Positions 18,421-28,630 are shown, numbered from the stretch's first letter. The stretch is 35,408 nucleotides of DNA from Ferruginibacter sp. (GCA_014379905.1 JACMKX010000093.1:1-35408); one strand, 5' to 3'. A program made the numbers and translations. Notes: generated by a model from the sequence alone, not told the origin.

Positions 18421-18456
18421 TGGGGTGAATTCAACCCCAGTAGAGGGAACGTTCCC
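18421..18456. promoter_or_regulatory. Two adjacent palindromes upstream of the paralogue operon
   Basis: TGGGGTGAA and TTCAACCCCA form an inverted repeat around GAATTC with one bulged base (18421-18440). Five bases on is the perfect 12-bp palindrome GGGAACGTTCCC (18445-18456). Both lie just upstream of the candidate promoter, where an activator or repressor would bind. The protein that binds them cannot be named. Confidence 0.4.
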
Positions 18457-18493
18457 AAACGATCGCAATATCCTTTTCGGCTAAGACTATTTT

Positions 18494-18685
18494 TTAAAGA
18501 GATGTCATCTCTTTGCGTCTGCTTATCTTCCGCACACCGGAAGGCTCAGTCCGGGGTTGCATAGCTACCGGGCATTGAAGGCTATCTGAAGCGGTTATAT
18601 AATCTTCAGTAACAGCAAACATAGTATCGCCATTGAGACTATCTGCGCCAACTGCCTTCATGGCATTCATTAAAGTGATGGCCAT
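18494..18685 (-). CDS. Possible small protein, 63 aa
   Basis: An open frame with an ATG start, no recognised homology, no signal peptide and no membrane segment. Its composition (SLNGDTMFAVTEDYITASDS) is compatible with coding. Its 3' end runs through a perfect hairpin (18496-18514), so the last residues (RRKEMTSL) would be encoded by the hairpin. That makes the gene doubtful, or makes the hairpin its terminator. It lies upstream of the three-paralogue operon on the same strand. Confidence 0.3.
   Translation of the reverse strand: MAITLMNAMKAVGADSLNGDTMFAVTEDYITASDSLQCPVAMQPRTEPSGVRKISRRKEMTSL
18496..18514. repeat. Perfect 9-bp inverted repeat with GATGTCATC core
   Basis: AAAGAGATG and CATCTCTTT flank a single T. 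On the plus strand a T run precedes it. It shares its core with the hairpins at 14576-14609 and 18743-18791. Confidence 0.6.
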
Positions 18686-18742
18686 AGATCATTGAATTTT
18701 AAATTTGATGTAAAGGAATAAAAAATGTTGGCGCAGGAAAGG

Positions 18743-18791
18743 GTGCAGATCAGGATGACATCTTTTAAAAAGATGTCATCCTGATCTGCAC
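18743..18791. repeat. Perfect 24-bp inverted repeat at the amidohydrolase 3' end
   Basis: Two 24-base arms (18743-18766 and 18768-18791) are exact reverse complements around one A; the core is GATGACATCTTTT/AAAAGATGTCATC. The element abuts the stop codon of the amidohydrolase on the minus strand. There is no immediate T tract on either side. It may act as a processing or termination hairpin, but perfect identity over 24 bp is more than a terminator needs and suggests a recently formed or mobile palindromic element. Confidence 0.75.
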
Positions 18792-20474
18792 TTACAAGTT
18801 ATTACCCCAAACTTTTTCCCCGTTTAAATACGTTGCTATCACTTTTGTTCCCAATATCTCCCCTTCCCCGCACTTCATCAAATCATTATCCAGCATAATA
18901 AAATCTGCAGCCTTGCCTTTTTCCAGGCTTCCTTTTTGGTTTTCCTGGAAAGCCGCTTTGGCTGCCCATATCGTCATCCCTCTTAATGTTTGCTCCCGTG
19001 TTAGTGCATTCTCCATTTGAAAACCTCCTTCAGGAAACCCTTTGCCATCTTTCCGAATAGCGGCCGCATAAAATGTTTTCACAGGACTTATATACTCCAC
19101 CGGGAAGTCGGTACCCAGTGGCAGCCAGCCATTGGTTTGCAATAGTTGCTTATAAGCGTATGCGCCTTTCATCCTGTCTGCACCCACCCTGTCTTTTGCC
19201 CAATACATATCACTGGTGGCATGGGTGGGTTGTATGGATGGAATGATATTATGGTTTGCAAAAAAATGAAAATCATTTTCATTTACAATTTGTGCATGTT
19301 CTATGCGCCAGCGTTTGTCGTTCTTTCCTTTTAAAACGGCTTCATAGGTTTTCAATATTTGCCTGTTACCACTATCGCCAATAGCATGTGTACACATTTG
19401 CAAATTGGTATTGGCAAGCCTGGCTGCCTTATCGGCAAAATATTCCGGGCGGCTTAATAAAAAGCCTGTCCAACCAGGTTTATCTGTATAATTATGCAGC
19501 AGGCAGGCACCGCGGCTGCCCAGTGCACCATCGGCATATAATTTAAAACCGCCAACGGTAAGATCGCCATTGGTATAACGGCCTTTTTTTATCCAGCGAT
19601 CGTAGTAGGTAGAATCATCTTTTAGCAAAGCGAATATCTTCATAGTTAGTTCACCGCTTTTTTGTGCTTCCTCAATTAGCTGAATCGTGTGTTCGGTTAC
19701 ACCACAATCATGTACACCAGTCAACCCTTCTTTAAAACATTCTGCCTGTAGTTTTACAAAAAATACTTTGGCCAGGGAATCACTCACTTCAGGAATTTTT
19801 GATTCTACCAATGGCATAGCGTTGTCAATTAATACGCCTGTTGGTACGCCATTTTCCAGCTCAACACTTCCGCCGGCAATTGTGGTGGCTGCCGTAATTC
19901 CTGCTATTTTCAAAGCCGCGGTATTGGCGATAGCCGCATGACCATCTACCCTTTTTAAATATACCGGCCTGTTGGGAAAAAGGCTATCCAATATTTTATT
20001 ATCAGGATAGGCTTTCACATCCCAGTCATTCTGATCCCAGCCCCGCCCATAGATCCATTCCATAGGAGCGGTTTTGCTATACTCAGTAATTTTCTGAACG
20101 ATCCCGCTCCAGGATTGGGTACCCACGAGGTCGCATTTCCAGTTATCTGTTGCATAACCTGTAAAATGACAATGCGCATCTATAAAACCAGGGAATATAG
20201 CTTTACCGCCGGCGTCCAACGTTTCTTCCCCTTCATACTTTTTCAGGATCTCATCGTTACTTCCAATGGCAATTATTTTTCCATCGCTGATGGCCATGGC
20301 CCCTGCCGTTTCAAATGTAGCGTTAACGGTGTATATAGTTGCGTGATGTACGACAAGCGGCACCTTCTCTCTTAATTTACACGAGGAAAGGGAAATAAGG
20401 AATAAGGAATATAAAATAAGAAACCTGCCGGCAGGCAGGCAGGTAACGAAAGTTTTGGAGCAGTTAAATTGCAT
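18792..20474 (-). CDS. Amidohydrolase family 3 lipoprotein (YtcJ-like)
   Basis: This is a metal-dependent hydrolase of the amidohydrolase superfamily (Amidohydro_3), 560 aa. The HxH metal motif is at His101-Cys-His103 (FPGFIDAHCHF). Further metal and active-site segments are DGHAAIANTAA, ICT/CTHAIGDSGN, RIEHAQIV and PLGTDFPVEY, all intact. The N-terminus is a lipoprotein signal with lipobox LSSC (Cys32), so it should be anchored in an envelope membrane facing the periplasm. The substrate cannot be read from the sequence. The n-region of the signal peptide (TCLPAGR) is encoded by a G+C palindromic repeat (20424-20443). No other Met lies upstream of the lipobox, so the start at 20474 is kept. 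Confidence 0.9.
   Translation of the reverse strand: MQFNCSKTFVTCLPAGRFLILYSLFLISLSSCKLREKVPLVVHHATIYTVNATFETAGAMAISDGKIIAIGSNDEILKKYEGEETLDAGGKAIFPGFIDAHCHFTGYATDNWKCDLVGTQSWSGIVQKITEYSKTAPMEWIYGRGWDQNDWDVKAYPDNKILDSLFPNRPVYLKRVDGHAAIANTAALKIAGITAATTIAGGSVELENGVPTGVLIDNAMPLVESKIPEVSDSLAKVFFVKLQAECFKEGLTGVHDCGVTEHTIQLIEEAQKSGELTMKIFALLKDDSTYYDRWIKKGRYTNGDLTVGGFKLYADGALGSRGACLLHNYTDKPGWTGFLLSRPEYFADKAARLANTNLQMCTHAIGDSGNRQILKTYEAVLKGKNDKRWRIEHAQIVNENDFHFFANHNIIPSIQPTHATSDMYWAKDRVGADRMKGAYAYKQLLQTNGWLPLGTDFPVEYISPVKTFYAAAIRKDGKGFPEGGFQMENALTREQTLRGMTIWAAKAAFQENQKGSLEKGKAADFIMLDNDLMKCGEGEILGTKVIATYLNGEKVWGNNL
20424..20443. repeat. G+C palindromic repeat inside the signal-peptide codons
   Basis: CCTGCCGGCAGGCAGGCAGG contains the palindrome CCTGCCGGCAGG plus two extra CAGG units. 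It lies in the first 20 codons of the amidohydrolase gene and encodes TCLPAGR, which is atypical for a lipoprotein n-region. It looks like a short repeat tolerated in frame. Confidence 0.55.
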
Positions 20475-20609
20475 GAGCTGTTGTTTAGAGCATGCAAGTT
20501 AGTTAATTATAAAAAGGGCAGGGGATCGGCATACAGGAATTGGGGATTTGGGATTGGGGAATTGGGAAGTTTTGCCGCGGTCATCAACCATCAACCCGGA
20601 ACCTTCCAC

Positions 20610-21320
20610 TCACTTAACTCTTTTTTTATTACTCGCTTTTACCCATTCTTCTTTGCTGCATTCGGGGCAGGCAACTTTTTCCACCACATGATATTTTTGC
20701 GTATAGCCGCAAAATATGCAGGCATAATAACCTGGTTCTGTAATACGGGTTAAAGGATCATCTAATGAGCCGGGCATGATGGGCAGACCATACTTTACTT
20801 TTTCATCTTCAAAATAAAATACACTAATCTCTCCATTACTTTCTTCAATAGCTTCTTCTACCTGGCCCAACTGCGAAATTCCTTTTAACCTTAATTCAGA
20901 AAAAAATTCATCTTCGCCCAGCACTTCTTTTTTAAAGTTATCTGTTTCAAAAATACCTTCTTTGATAAGGCAGATAGGTTTGCCTTCCAGCAATATTTCT
21001 AATTTTTTATTGCGGCCAATGAGGTAAGTAATGAAACTGTAGAGGCCAATGACTATTATAAATACTACCAGCGAAGGCAAAATGCCCACATCTTTATAAA
21101 ACATAGGATCCCCGGCGGCAGAGCCAAGGCCGATAATAACCACCAGTTCAAAAACAGATAATTGTTTTACACCCCGTTTACCCAATAGCCTTAATGCGAT
21201 CATAATGATCACAAACATGATCAGCGTGCGCAGAACAGTTTCCCAGAGAAAGGGCCAGTTTTCGTTGCCCAGCAGCAGATCGGTCCAGCTGAAAGTTTTA
21301 TTGGTTTGTAGAAAGAACAT
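20610..21320 (-). CDS. DUF421 membrane protein with C-terminal zinc ribbon
   Basis: The 236-aa protein matches the DUF421 (YetF/YcaP) family. Two to three N-terminal membrane helices (about residues 22-115) carry the family signature RLLGKRGVKQLSVFELVVII. A cytoplasmic domain follows (KLEILLEGKPICLIKEG, RLKGISQLGQVEEAI). The last 50 residues add a rubredoxin-like metal site with two Cys pairs (CIFC and CPEC), which many family members lack. The role of DUF421 proteins is poorly defined. It is flanked on both sides by low-complexity spacers, so it is probably transcribed alone. Confidence 0.9.
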   Translation of the reverse strand: MFFLQTNKTFSWTDLLLGNENWPFLWETVLRTLIMFVIIMIALRLLGKRGVKQLSVFELVVIIGLGSAAGDPMFYKDVGILPSLVVFIIVIGLYSFITYLIGRNKKLEILLEGKPICLIKEGIFETDNFKKEVLGEDEFFSELRLKGISQLGQVEEAIEESNGEISVFYFEDEKVKYGLPIMPGSLDDPLTRITEPGYYACIFCGYTQKYHVVEKVACPECSKEEWVKASNKKRVK

Positions 21321-21503
21321 GTGAGCAGGTTTAAAGTTTAAGGTTCGGAGCGATCAATGAAATGTAATTGGTAATTAGTAATCAGGGTTTCTACAAGTTG
21401 CCGAATGGCTTACAAATTTAAAAACCTCCTAACCCTCAAACCGTAACTCAGAACCCCTAACCCTTATCCCTCATCCAAAAAGCAAGCCACTAAATAAACC
21501 GGC

Positions 21504-22449
21504 TTACTCCACCAATATAAATGCTCCCCAATCTGAAGCTGCATATGTTTTACTCATAGTTGTTGGAGTGGCCTGCAACGCAGCCGCCGGCGATTTACCA
21601 GCAAACAAAAAAGTATAAAACTGTTTCATAAAAACGGCGGTGGCTGCATCCGGCACTTTCCACCAGGAAATAAGCAAATGCGGTGCACCTCCAATTTTTA
21701 GTGCACGGGAAAGGCCATCTACGCCTAGGTTATTCCGCACATCGCCCAAACCCGTTTCGCAGGCACTCAATGCAAGCAGGTAACAATTGCGCAGGCCGGT
21801 ATTGGCCGGTTCGTACCCCGGCAAATAACCCTGGGTTTCTAATTCAGGATTATCGCAGGGATTATTTGCCCCACTTAAAGCAAGGCCACACCTGTAAAGC
21901 GGTTCATTTTTTATTGCCTCCTTATTGAGCTTATCCGCATAAAATGGTTTGCCCTGGAGTGTATCAAAGTAAAACCCATGTGTGGCTAAATGAATAATGC
22001 TGTAACCTTCCAAAGATTTTCTTAGTGTATCTGAAAATCCATTGCCGCTTAACAGGGTATTCTTATAGCCTGCCGAAGCAAACATTGGTTTTAACGCTTC
22101 CATTTCTGCCAGTGTACCCGGGAGATAATTCCAGGATAATGCCGGTTTTAATAAGCGGTTAAAGTTGAGACTATCCGGCGTGTTGCCATAACCGTGGCAG
22201 CATAATATGCCTGGTGCAGATGAAAAATGCCGGTAAACAATGGATATTCTTTTTGAACAGGCGCCAATAGCTGATCTGTTTTAAATAAAAACTGGGCAAT
22301 GCCGGCACTATTTTTTTGTTGCCAGTCTTTGCGCACTTGTGTCAGCAGTGTATCCAGCCCTGGCAAAATGGCCTGGGGATAACAAGCATTTTCCCCCTGG
22401 CAACGCCATTCAACAGAACAATTAAAAAAATGATTCCGGGTAAGCGCAT
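21504..22449 (-). pseudogene. Degraded TPR-CHAT protein gene
   Basis: Three pieces in three different frames reconstruct one gene. An ATG at 22449 starts a signal peptide (RLPGIIFLIVLLNGVA). After a shift near the T7 run (about 22421-22428), a TPR-like helical piece reads GLDTLLTQVRKDWQQKN to IFHLHQAYYAATV (to about 22190). A third frame begins near 22200 (GNTPDSLNFNRLLKPALSWN) and holds a CHAT caspase-like domain with the His-Gly (IIHLATHGF) and Cys (LLALSACETGLGD) dyad intact, ending at 21504. Intact Bacteroidota TPR-CHAT proteins are usually far longer, so there is also a large internal loss of TPR and pre-CHAT sequence. The CHAT part alone (ATG at 22103, 199 aa) could in principle be translated. 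Confidence 0.75.
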
Positions 22450-22532
22450 GGTATAGTTAAATTATGAAACATGCTTCCATTGCTATGGGTGATGGAAAAA
22501 TAGCCAATAATACATAGCGGCCGGTAAATTAA

Positions 22533-24752
<2,220 letters not shown>

Positions 24753-24851
24753 TATGATTATTTATTATATTTATGATCTGTCAGCAGGCTGATATGTATT
24801 GACTTTCATGGAATACTTATCCTAATTTATCAATTCTAACTACTTACAGCC

Positions 24852-25412
24852 ATGATCAAAAAAAATACACGGGAAGTTTGGAAACAGATATTGTTTCCCG
24901 GCTATAAAATCCTGAGGAAAAAATATGCCGTATCCAACCAGGGGCGTGCCGCCAGTTACACCGATAGCATTGTTACCGATGGAAAATTATTGAGTGGGTC
25001 TCTCACTTCCGGCTATCGAACATTGAACCTGCACATTGAATCCGGCAATGGCACTATTTATATACACCGGGAAGTAGCCAAATTATTCTGTTCAAAAAAA
25101 ACGCCCAGGCACAAATATGTCATTCACCAGAATCATAAAAAGACAGATAATAATTACAAAAATCTTCAATGGGCTACGCTGGATGAAGTGAGCGCTCACC
25201 AACAGGACAGCCCGGGCAAGATTGCTTATAAAGAGCGGCAGGCAACCCGTACCAAAGGTTTAAAATTGAGCATTGCGCAGGTACGCACCATCAAGGTTGC
25301 TGTTAAAAATCCCAGGCGAAAACTCACCTATAAACAACTGGCAGAAAAATATGGTGTAAGTGAAATGACATTGTACAGGATTAAAAGCGGGGAGAATTGG
25401 GGGAGGATATAG
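24852..25412 (+). CDS. NUMOD4/HNH homing-endonuclease-like protein
   Basis: The 186-aa protein starts with a NUMOD4-like segment (REVWKQILFPGYKILRKKYAVSNQGRAASY). An HNH-type core follows (YIHREVAKLFC, then KYVIHQNHKKTDNNYKNLQWAT, with His/Asn positions of the HNH_3 pattern). The C-terminus is a helix-turn-helix (TYKQLAEKYGVSEMTLYRIKSG). This order is typical of freestanding HNH endonucleases related to those of phages and mobile introns. The usual His-Ile-Asp-Gly-Asn motif reads His-Gln-Asn-His-Lys here, so catalysis is uncertain. It lies 99 nt after ligA with no sign of flanking direct repeats. Confidence 0.8.
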   Translation: MIKKNTREVWKQILFPGYKILRKKYAVSNQGRAASYTDSIVTDGKLLSGSLTSGYRTLNLHIESGNGTIYIHREVAKLFCSKKTPRHKYVIHQNHKKTDNNYKNLQWATLDEVSAHQQDSPGKIAYKERQATRTKGLKLSIAQVRTIKVAVKNPRRKLTYKQLAEKYGVSEMTLYRIKSGENWGRI

Positions 25413-25517
25413 GGTTGCTGGATACTGGGTGCTGGATAGCAGCTTTATGTTTGTAGTTCATTCGGTAACTTGCAGGGTCAACTTTTGAGCTTTTGAACTT
25501 TTGAACCTCTTAACCAC

Positions 25518-26180
25518 ATGATCACCAAAAACATCCTTCGTTTTCTCTCTTCCATAAAAAAGAATAATAACAAAGCCTGGCTTGATGGCAACAGGCCGTT
25601 GTACGAAACAAGTAAAGAAGAATTTACCGCCGAAGTGGGAGAAATATTAAAAGGCATTGCCGCTTTCGATAATGCTTTTATCAACCTTACTCCAAAGGAA
25701 TGTATGTTCCGGCTCAACAGGGACGTACGTTTCAGTAAAGAAAAACATCCATATAAAACAAACTTTGCTGCGTACTTTAACCCGGCCGGCAAAAAGGGAG
25801 ATGGTGCAGGATATTATATTCATATTGAACCCGGTAAAAGTTTTGCAGCGGCGGGTGTATGGCAGCCGCCGGCGGATCAGCTTTCAAAGATCCGACAGGA
25901 AATAGATTATAACCTGGATGAATGGAAAAAGATCACCGTTGATAAAAAATTCAAACAATCCTTTACCAACGGTTTCAGTATGAGCGACAGGCTCGTGCGT
26001 GCGCCAAAAGGCTATGAAGAAACCAATCCGGCCATTGAATTTTTAAAGATGAAAAATTTTGTAGCTACCTGCTCTTTTACCGATGCAGATTTACAGGATA
26101 AAAACTTCGTGAAAAGATTAGTACAAATATTTCAAAGTGCAAAGCTATTTACTGATTTCATCAATCGTTCTTTAGATTAA
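25518..26180 (+). CDS. DUF2461 family protein
   Basis: The 220-aa sequence matches DUF2461 (TIGR02453): N-terminal FLSSIKKNNNKAWLDGNRPLYE, the conserved MFRLNRDVRFSKEKHPYKTN block, GAGYYIHIEPGKSFAAAGVW and FSMSDRLVRAPKGYEETNP. The family is widespread and cytosolic; its biochemical role is not established. The start codon follows a spacer made of GGATACTGGGTGCTGGATA and TTTTGAACTTTTGAAC phrases, so it probably has its own promoter. Confidence 0.93.
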   Translation: MITKNILRFLSSIKKNNNKAWLDGNRPLYETSKEEFTAEVGEILKGIAAFDNAFINLTPKECMFRLNRDVRFSKEKHPYKTNFAAYFNPAGKKGDGAGYYIHIEPGKSFAAAGVWQPPADQLSKIRQEIDYNLDEWKKITVDKKFKQSFTNGFSMSDRLVRAPKGYEETNPAIEFLKMKNFVATCSFTDADLQDKNFVKRLVQIFQSAKLFTDFINRSLD

Positions 26181-26199
26181 TTGTAGGGAAGTTAAAAGC

Positions 26200-26673
26200 G
26201 TGATAATAGTTACCTGTTTTATAACCATATTATTTACGGCCGGCCGGTACCGGAATTGAAAACGGCGTTGGCAAAAGAAGATAGTGCAGTAAGCCTACAG
26301 CAACCCGACGTAAAGGATACTTTGTTTTTTGATAATCATCAGCCTTTTGAAGTACTAAGTATTGTCAATGCTTTCGCTCATTCAAGTGATGAGGATACAG
26401 CCAACTGTAAAGACTGGTTGTTACCAAAGGACCAGGTCAAAACCATTATTCAACATGGCAAAACCATACATGGGCCTGCCTGGCACTATGACTTTTTAGT
26501 TTTTTGCATGTTCAAAATTTGTAAACATTTTACAGCAACAAAAAGAGTACAAAGTTGAAATAAATGCAGGTTCCTATTTTACAGTTGTTGGTAAAGACAG
26601 TTCTATGCGGTTTGGAGATTATAACAAGGAAGATGAAAAACATTTTCTTTCGCCCCCGGCCCCTCCCGAATAA
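26200..26673 (+). pseudogene. Frameshifted exported-protein gene
   Basis: A GTG at 26200 opens a signal-peptide-like stretch (IIVTCFITILFTAGRYR) that stops at once. From about 26250 another frame carries coding-like sequence (ELKTALAKEDSAVSLQQ, EVLSIVNAFAHSSDE, WLLPKDQVKTIIQHGKTIHG, AWHYDFLVF). Near 26505-26520 a one-base excess A (TTCAAAATTTG) moves the reading to a third frame that continues FVNILQQQKEYKVEINAGSY and FTVVGKDSSMRFGDYNKED and ends at a TAA at 26671. Joined, the three give one plausible exported protein of about 155 aa of unknown function. Two frameshifts make it a pseudogene. Confidence 0.6.
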
Positions 26674-26705
26674 TAATAGGTTTTTCCTGATTAATAATTC
26701 TTTTG

Positions 26706-26835
26706 CGCCACGAAGACACAAAGGCACAAAGAAGCACAAAGGAATATGCCATATCACATCCAGCTAATCCTCCATCCGCTGTTGCCGGGATTTATAATCC
26801 TGTAAATCCATCCATCCAAAAAATCCTGATCCGCT
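26706..26835. repeat. Intergenic phrase repeats
   Basis: Two runs of imperfect short-period sequence: GAAGACACAAAGGCACAAAG-type units (26718-26740), then AATCC-containing units (TAATCCTCC, AATCCTGTAAATCCATCC, AAATCCTGATCC) to about 26835. No gene is visible in this stretch. Confidence 0.55.
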
Positions 26836-26852
26836 GATCTTGATAAAAAAAT

Positions 26853-26876
26853 GGCCAGTGATAAAAATCACCGGCC
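26853..26876 (-). terminator. Hairpin with T run on the minus strand
   Basis: GGCCAGTGAT, loop AAAA, ATCACCGGCC: ten pairs with one A-C mismatch. A run of seven A precedes it on the plus strand, so it is terminator-like for minus-strand transcripts. It is about 200 nt beyond the stop of the JmjC gene, with gene debris in between. Confidence 0.6.
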
Positions 26877-26882
26877 TTGCTT

Positions 26883-27089
26883 ACCTCTGAAACCACAAGA
26901 AAAAAATTTGAGGCAATAGTATATAAGTTACAAAATGATAATCTTGCTTGACCTTGGATAAAAAATGGATTTGTAAATGCTTACGTGAGCTTTAAAGAGG
27001 ATAGTATTGGAGTGGGTTGGTCTCTTGGAGAGGGATCAAAAATAAGACATTTCTTTAATTTTATAGAAAAATCTTTACTATTTTTTTAA
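26883..27089 (+). pseudogene. Gene remnant with one internal stop codon
   Basis: One frame reads TSETTRKKFEAIVYKLQNDN-LA, a TGA at 26949, then PWIKNGFVNAYVSFKEDSIG and VGWSLGEGSKIRHFFNFIEK to a TAA at 27087. The sequence is strongly protein-like on both sides of the stop, but no start codon is visible. It looks like the C-terminal end of a lost gene. The last 12 nt overlap the 3' end of the convergent JmjC gene. Family not recognised. Confidence 0.45.
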
Positions 27090-27947
27090 TTCTTTTTCTG
27101 CCAGGGCCATTAATTGGGCTTTTTTGCGGTTATACCACCACTGTGGGAGGGTCTTTTTCATGAGGGTATCTATACCCCTCATACCAAACAGCTTCCAAAG
27201 CCCGTCCAGCTTGCCTCCCAGGTCTTTCTGCATAGCCCTTAAACTCATGGCAAAACCGGCTTCCAGGTACTCCATATGATGCCAATAACCGGCAGGCATA
27301 AATAAGGTGTCTCCATGCTCTAAAATTACCTCATAACCCTGCGCCAGGCGGGTTGCAGGGAAGGTTTGGTAATCAAAATCCTTATTATAATTGGCATAAT
27401 TGGCCAGGCTAAGCACTTCCCAGGGCTTACGGTACAGTTTATATTGCTCCTCGTGGGGGAACAATAACACCCTTTTTTTACCGGCAAACTGCGTATGCAG
27501 GATATGGCTCATGTCGATATCAAAGTGCATATGCGTAATACTGCCCTGTCCGCCTACAAACAACATGGGGTATTTTTTTACAAATCCGTTCATGTATTCA
27601 TCGGGCCAGCTAAAGTCAGTTGTAATGTCTGGTGCGTGTTGAAAAATATTGAAAAGGAAAATACGCAGGTCAAGCGGACCTGCCTTAACTTTTCGCAGGT
27701 AGTCGCCAAATTTCATATAATCATCTGCTGTATTTATGGGAGTATAGGAATCGCTCTTCACATTATTATATACCCCCACCTCCTTTTCTCCTACTTTGTC
27801 AATAAAATAATCCCAGTTCCATTTTTTAAAAGCAGGCCATTTTTTTGCAAGACCTGTGATGATCAATGGCTTTTTAAGATCGTAGTAATTTTTTTTAAAA
27901 CCCTCCGGGCTTATATATTCAACTTTATCTACAGGTTTCAGCTGCAT
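27078..27947 (-). CDS. JmjC/cupin_8-type Fe(II)/2-oxoglutarate oxygenase
   Basis: The 289-aa protein belongs to the cupin_8 (JmjC-like) family. The N-terminal KPLIITGLAKKWPAFKKWNW segment is typical. The Fe(II)-binding facial triad is visible as His-x-Asp in SITHMHFDIDMSH and a distal His in FMPAGYWHHMEYL. LFPHEEQYKLY is the usual core strand region. Family members hydroxylate protein or small-molecule substrates; the substrate here is unknown. It diverges from the paa regulator tetR over 92 nt; the TetR operator lies at the tetR end of this gap, so shared control is possible but unproven. Confidence 0.9.
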   Translation of the reverse strand: MQLKPVDKVEYISPEGFKKNYYDLKKPLIITGLAKKWPAFKKWNWDYFIDKVGEKEVGVYNNVKSDSYTPINTADDYMKFGDYLRKVKAGPLDLRIFLFNIFQHAPDITTDFSWPDEYMNGFVKKYPMLFVGGQGSITHMHFDIDMSHILHTQFAGKKRVLLFPHEEQYKLYRKPWEVLSLANYANYNKDFDYQTFPATRLAQGYEVILEHGDTLFMPAGYWHHMEYLEAGFAMSLRAMQKDLGGKLDGLWKLFGMRGIDTLMKKTLPQWWYNRKKAQLMALAEKELKK

Positions 27948-28006
27948 AAATGGAATTGTTTTGAGATGGGCAAAATTAGGAATAAAACCAATTAATTAAT
28001 TTTAGA

Positions 28007-28028
28007 AAAACTAATATCCGTTAGTTTT
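28007..28028. promoter_or_regulatory. TetR operator 1, upstream of tetR-paaE
   Basis: AAAACTAA-N6-TTAGTTTT is a perfect 8-bp inverted repeat ending 12 nt before the tetR ATG. Its right half contains TAGTTTTG (28022-28029), an exact Bacteroidota -7 box, so bound repressor would block the promoter and give autorepression. The same arms and spacing recur upstream of paaA. Confidence 0.8.
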
Positions 28029-28039
28029 GTAAAACTTTT

Positions 28040-28630
28040 ATGGCAAAGATCAAAGCAAGGCTAAACGGTACTAAAAAAGACGCCATTATTCAATCGGCAG
28101 CTGCACTCTTCCGCCATAAAGGATTTAAAGCCAGTTCTATGCGGGAACTGGCAGAAGAAATAGGTGTAGAAGCCCCCAGCCTGTATAATCATATTGGCAG
28201 CAAGAGCGAATTGTTGCAGGGAATTTGTTTTAAAATAGCCGCCGATTTTACACAGCATTTACAATCGGTAGAAAATTCCGGGAACTCAGTTATTCATAAA
28301 CTTGAACAATTGATCCGCTTTCATATAAGGATTATGCTGCAGGAATATAATGAAGTGTACGTGGCCAACCATGAATGGAAGCATTTGGAAGAACCTTTTT
28401 TAGCCGATTTTTTGAACCAGCGAAAATCTTACGAAAAGCGGATCACGCAATTGATAAAAGATGGCATTAGTAAAAAGGAAGTAAAAAATATACACCCGCA
28501 TGTAGCAGTACTCACTATTTTATCTGCAGTACGAGGCATCGAATTCTGGCAGCGCCATAAAACTGCCATCAGTACAAAAGAACTGGAAGAAAACATGGTA
28601 GATCATTTATTAAACGGCTTAACAATTTAG
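28040..28630 (+). CDS. TetR-family regulator of phenylacetate genes
   Basis: The N-terminal helix-turn-helix (about residues 10-60) reads KKDAIIQSAAALFRHKGF, SMRELAEEIGVEAPSLYNHIGSK, the TetR pattern. The remaining ~135 residues form the helical ligand domain. At 196 aa it has the usual length. It is followed after 1 nt by paaE and flanked by an operator-like palindrome whose twin lies before paaA. Known PaaR-type TetR repressors are released by phenylacetyl-CoA; that this one responds to the same ligand is inference from context. Confidence 0.93.
   Translation: MAKIKARLNGTKKDAIIQSAAALFRHKGFKASSMRELAEEIGVEAPSLYNHIGSKSELLQGICFKIAADFTQHLQSVENSGNSVIHKLEQLIRFHIRIMLQEYNEVYVANHEWKHLEEPFLADFLNQRKSYEKRITQLIKDGISKKEVKNIHPHVAVLTILSAVRGIEFWQRHKTAISTKELEENMVDHLLNGLTI

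Noticed and set aside
24795..24815. Short TCAGC/GCTGA hairpin after ligA as a terminator
   Set aside because: Only five pairs and no T run; too weak to call.
26949..26951. In-frame TGA as a possible selenocysteine codon
   Set aside because: There is no start codon, no convincing SECIS-like hairpin just downstream was seen, and the surrounding genes are decayed; a simple stop mutation is more likely.
27495..27995. 166-codon plus-strand frame opposite the JmjC gene
   Set aside because: The minus-strand frame has a complete JmjC domain with metal ligands; the opposite frame is Cys/Ile/Phe-rich noise.
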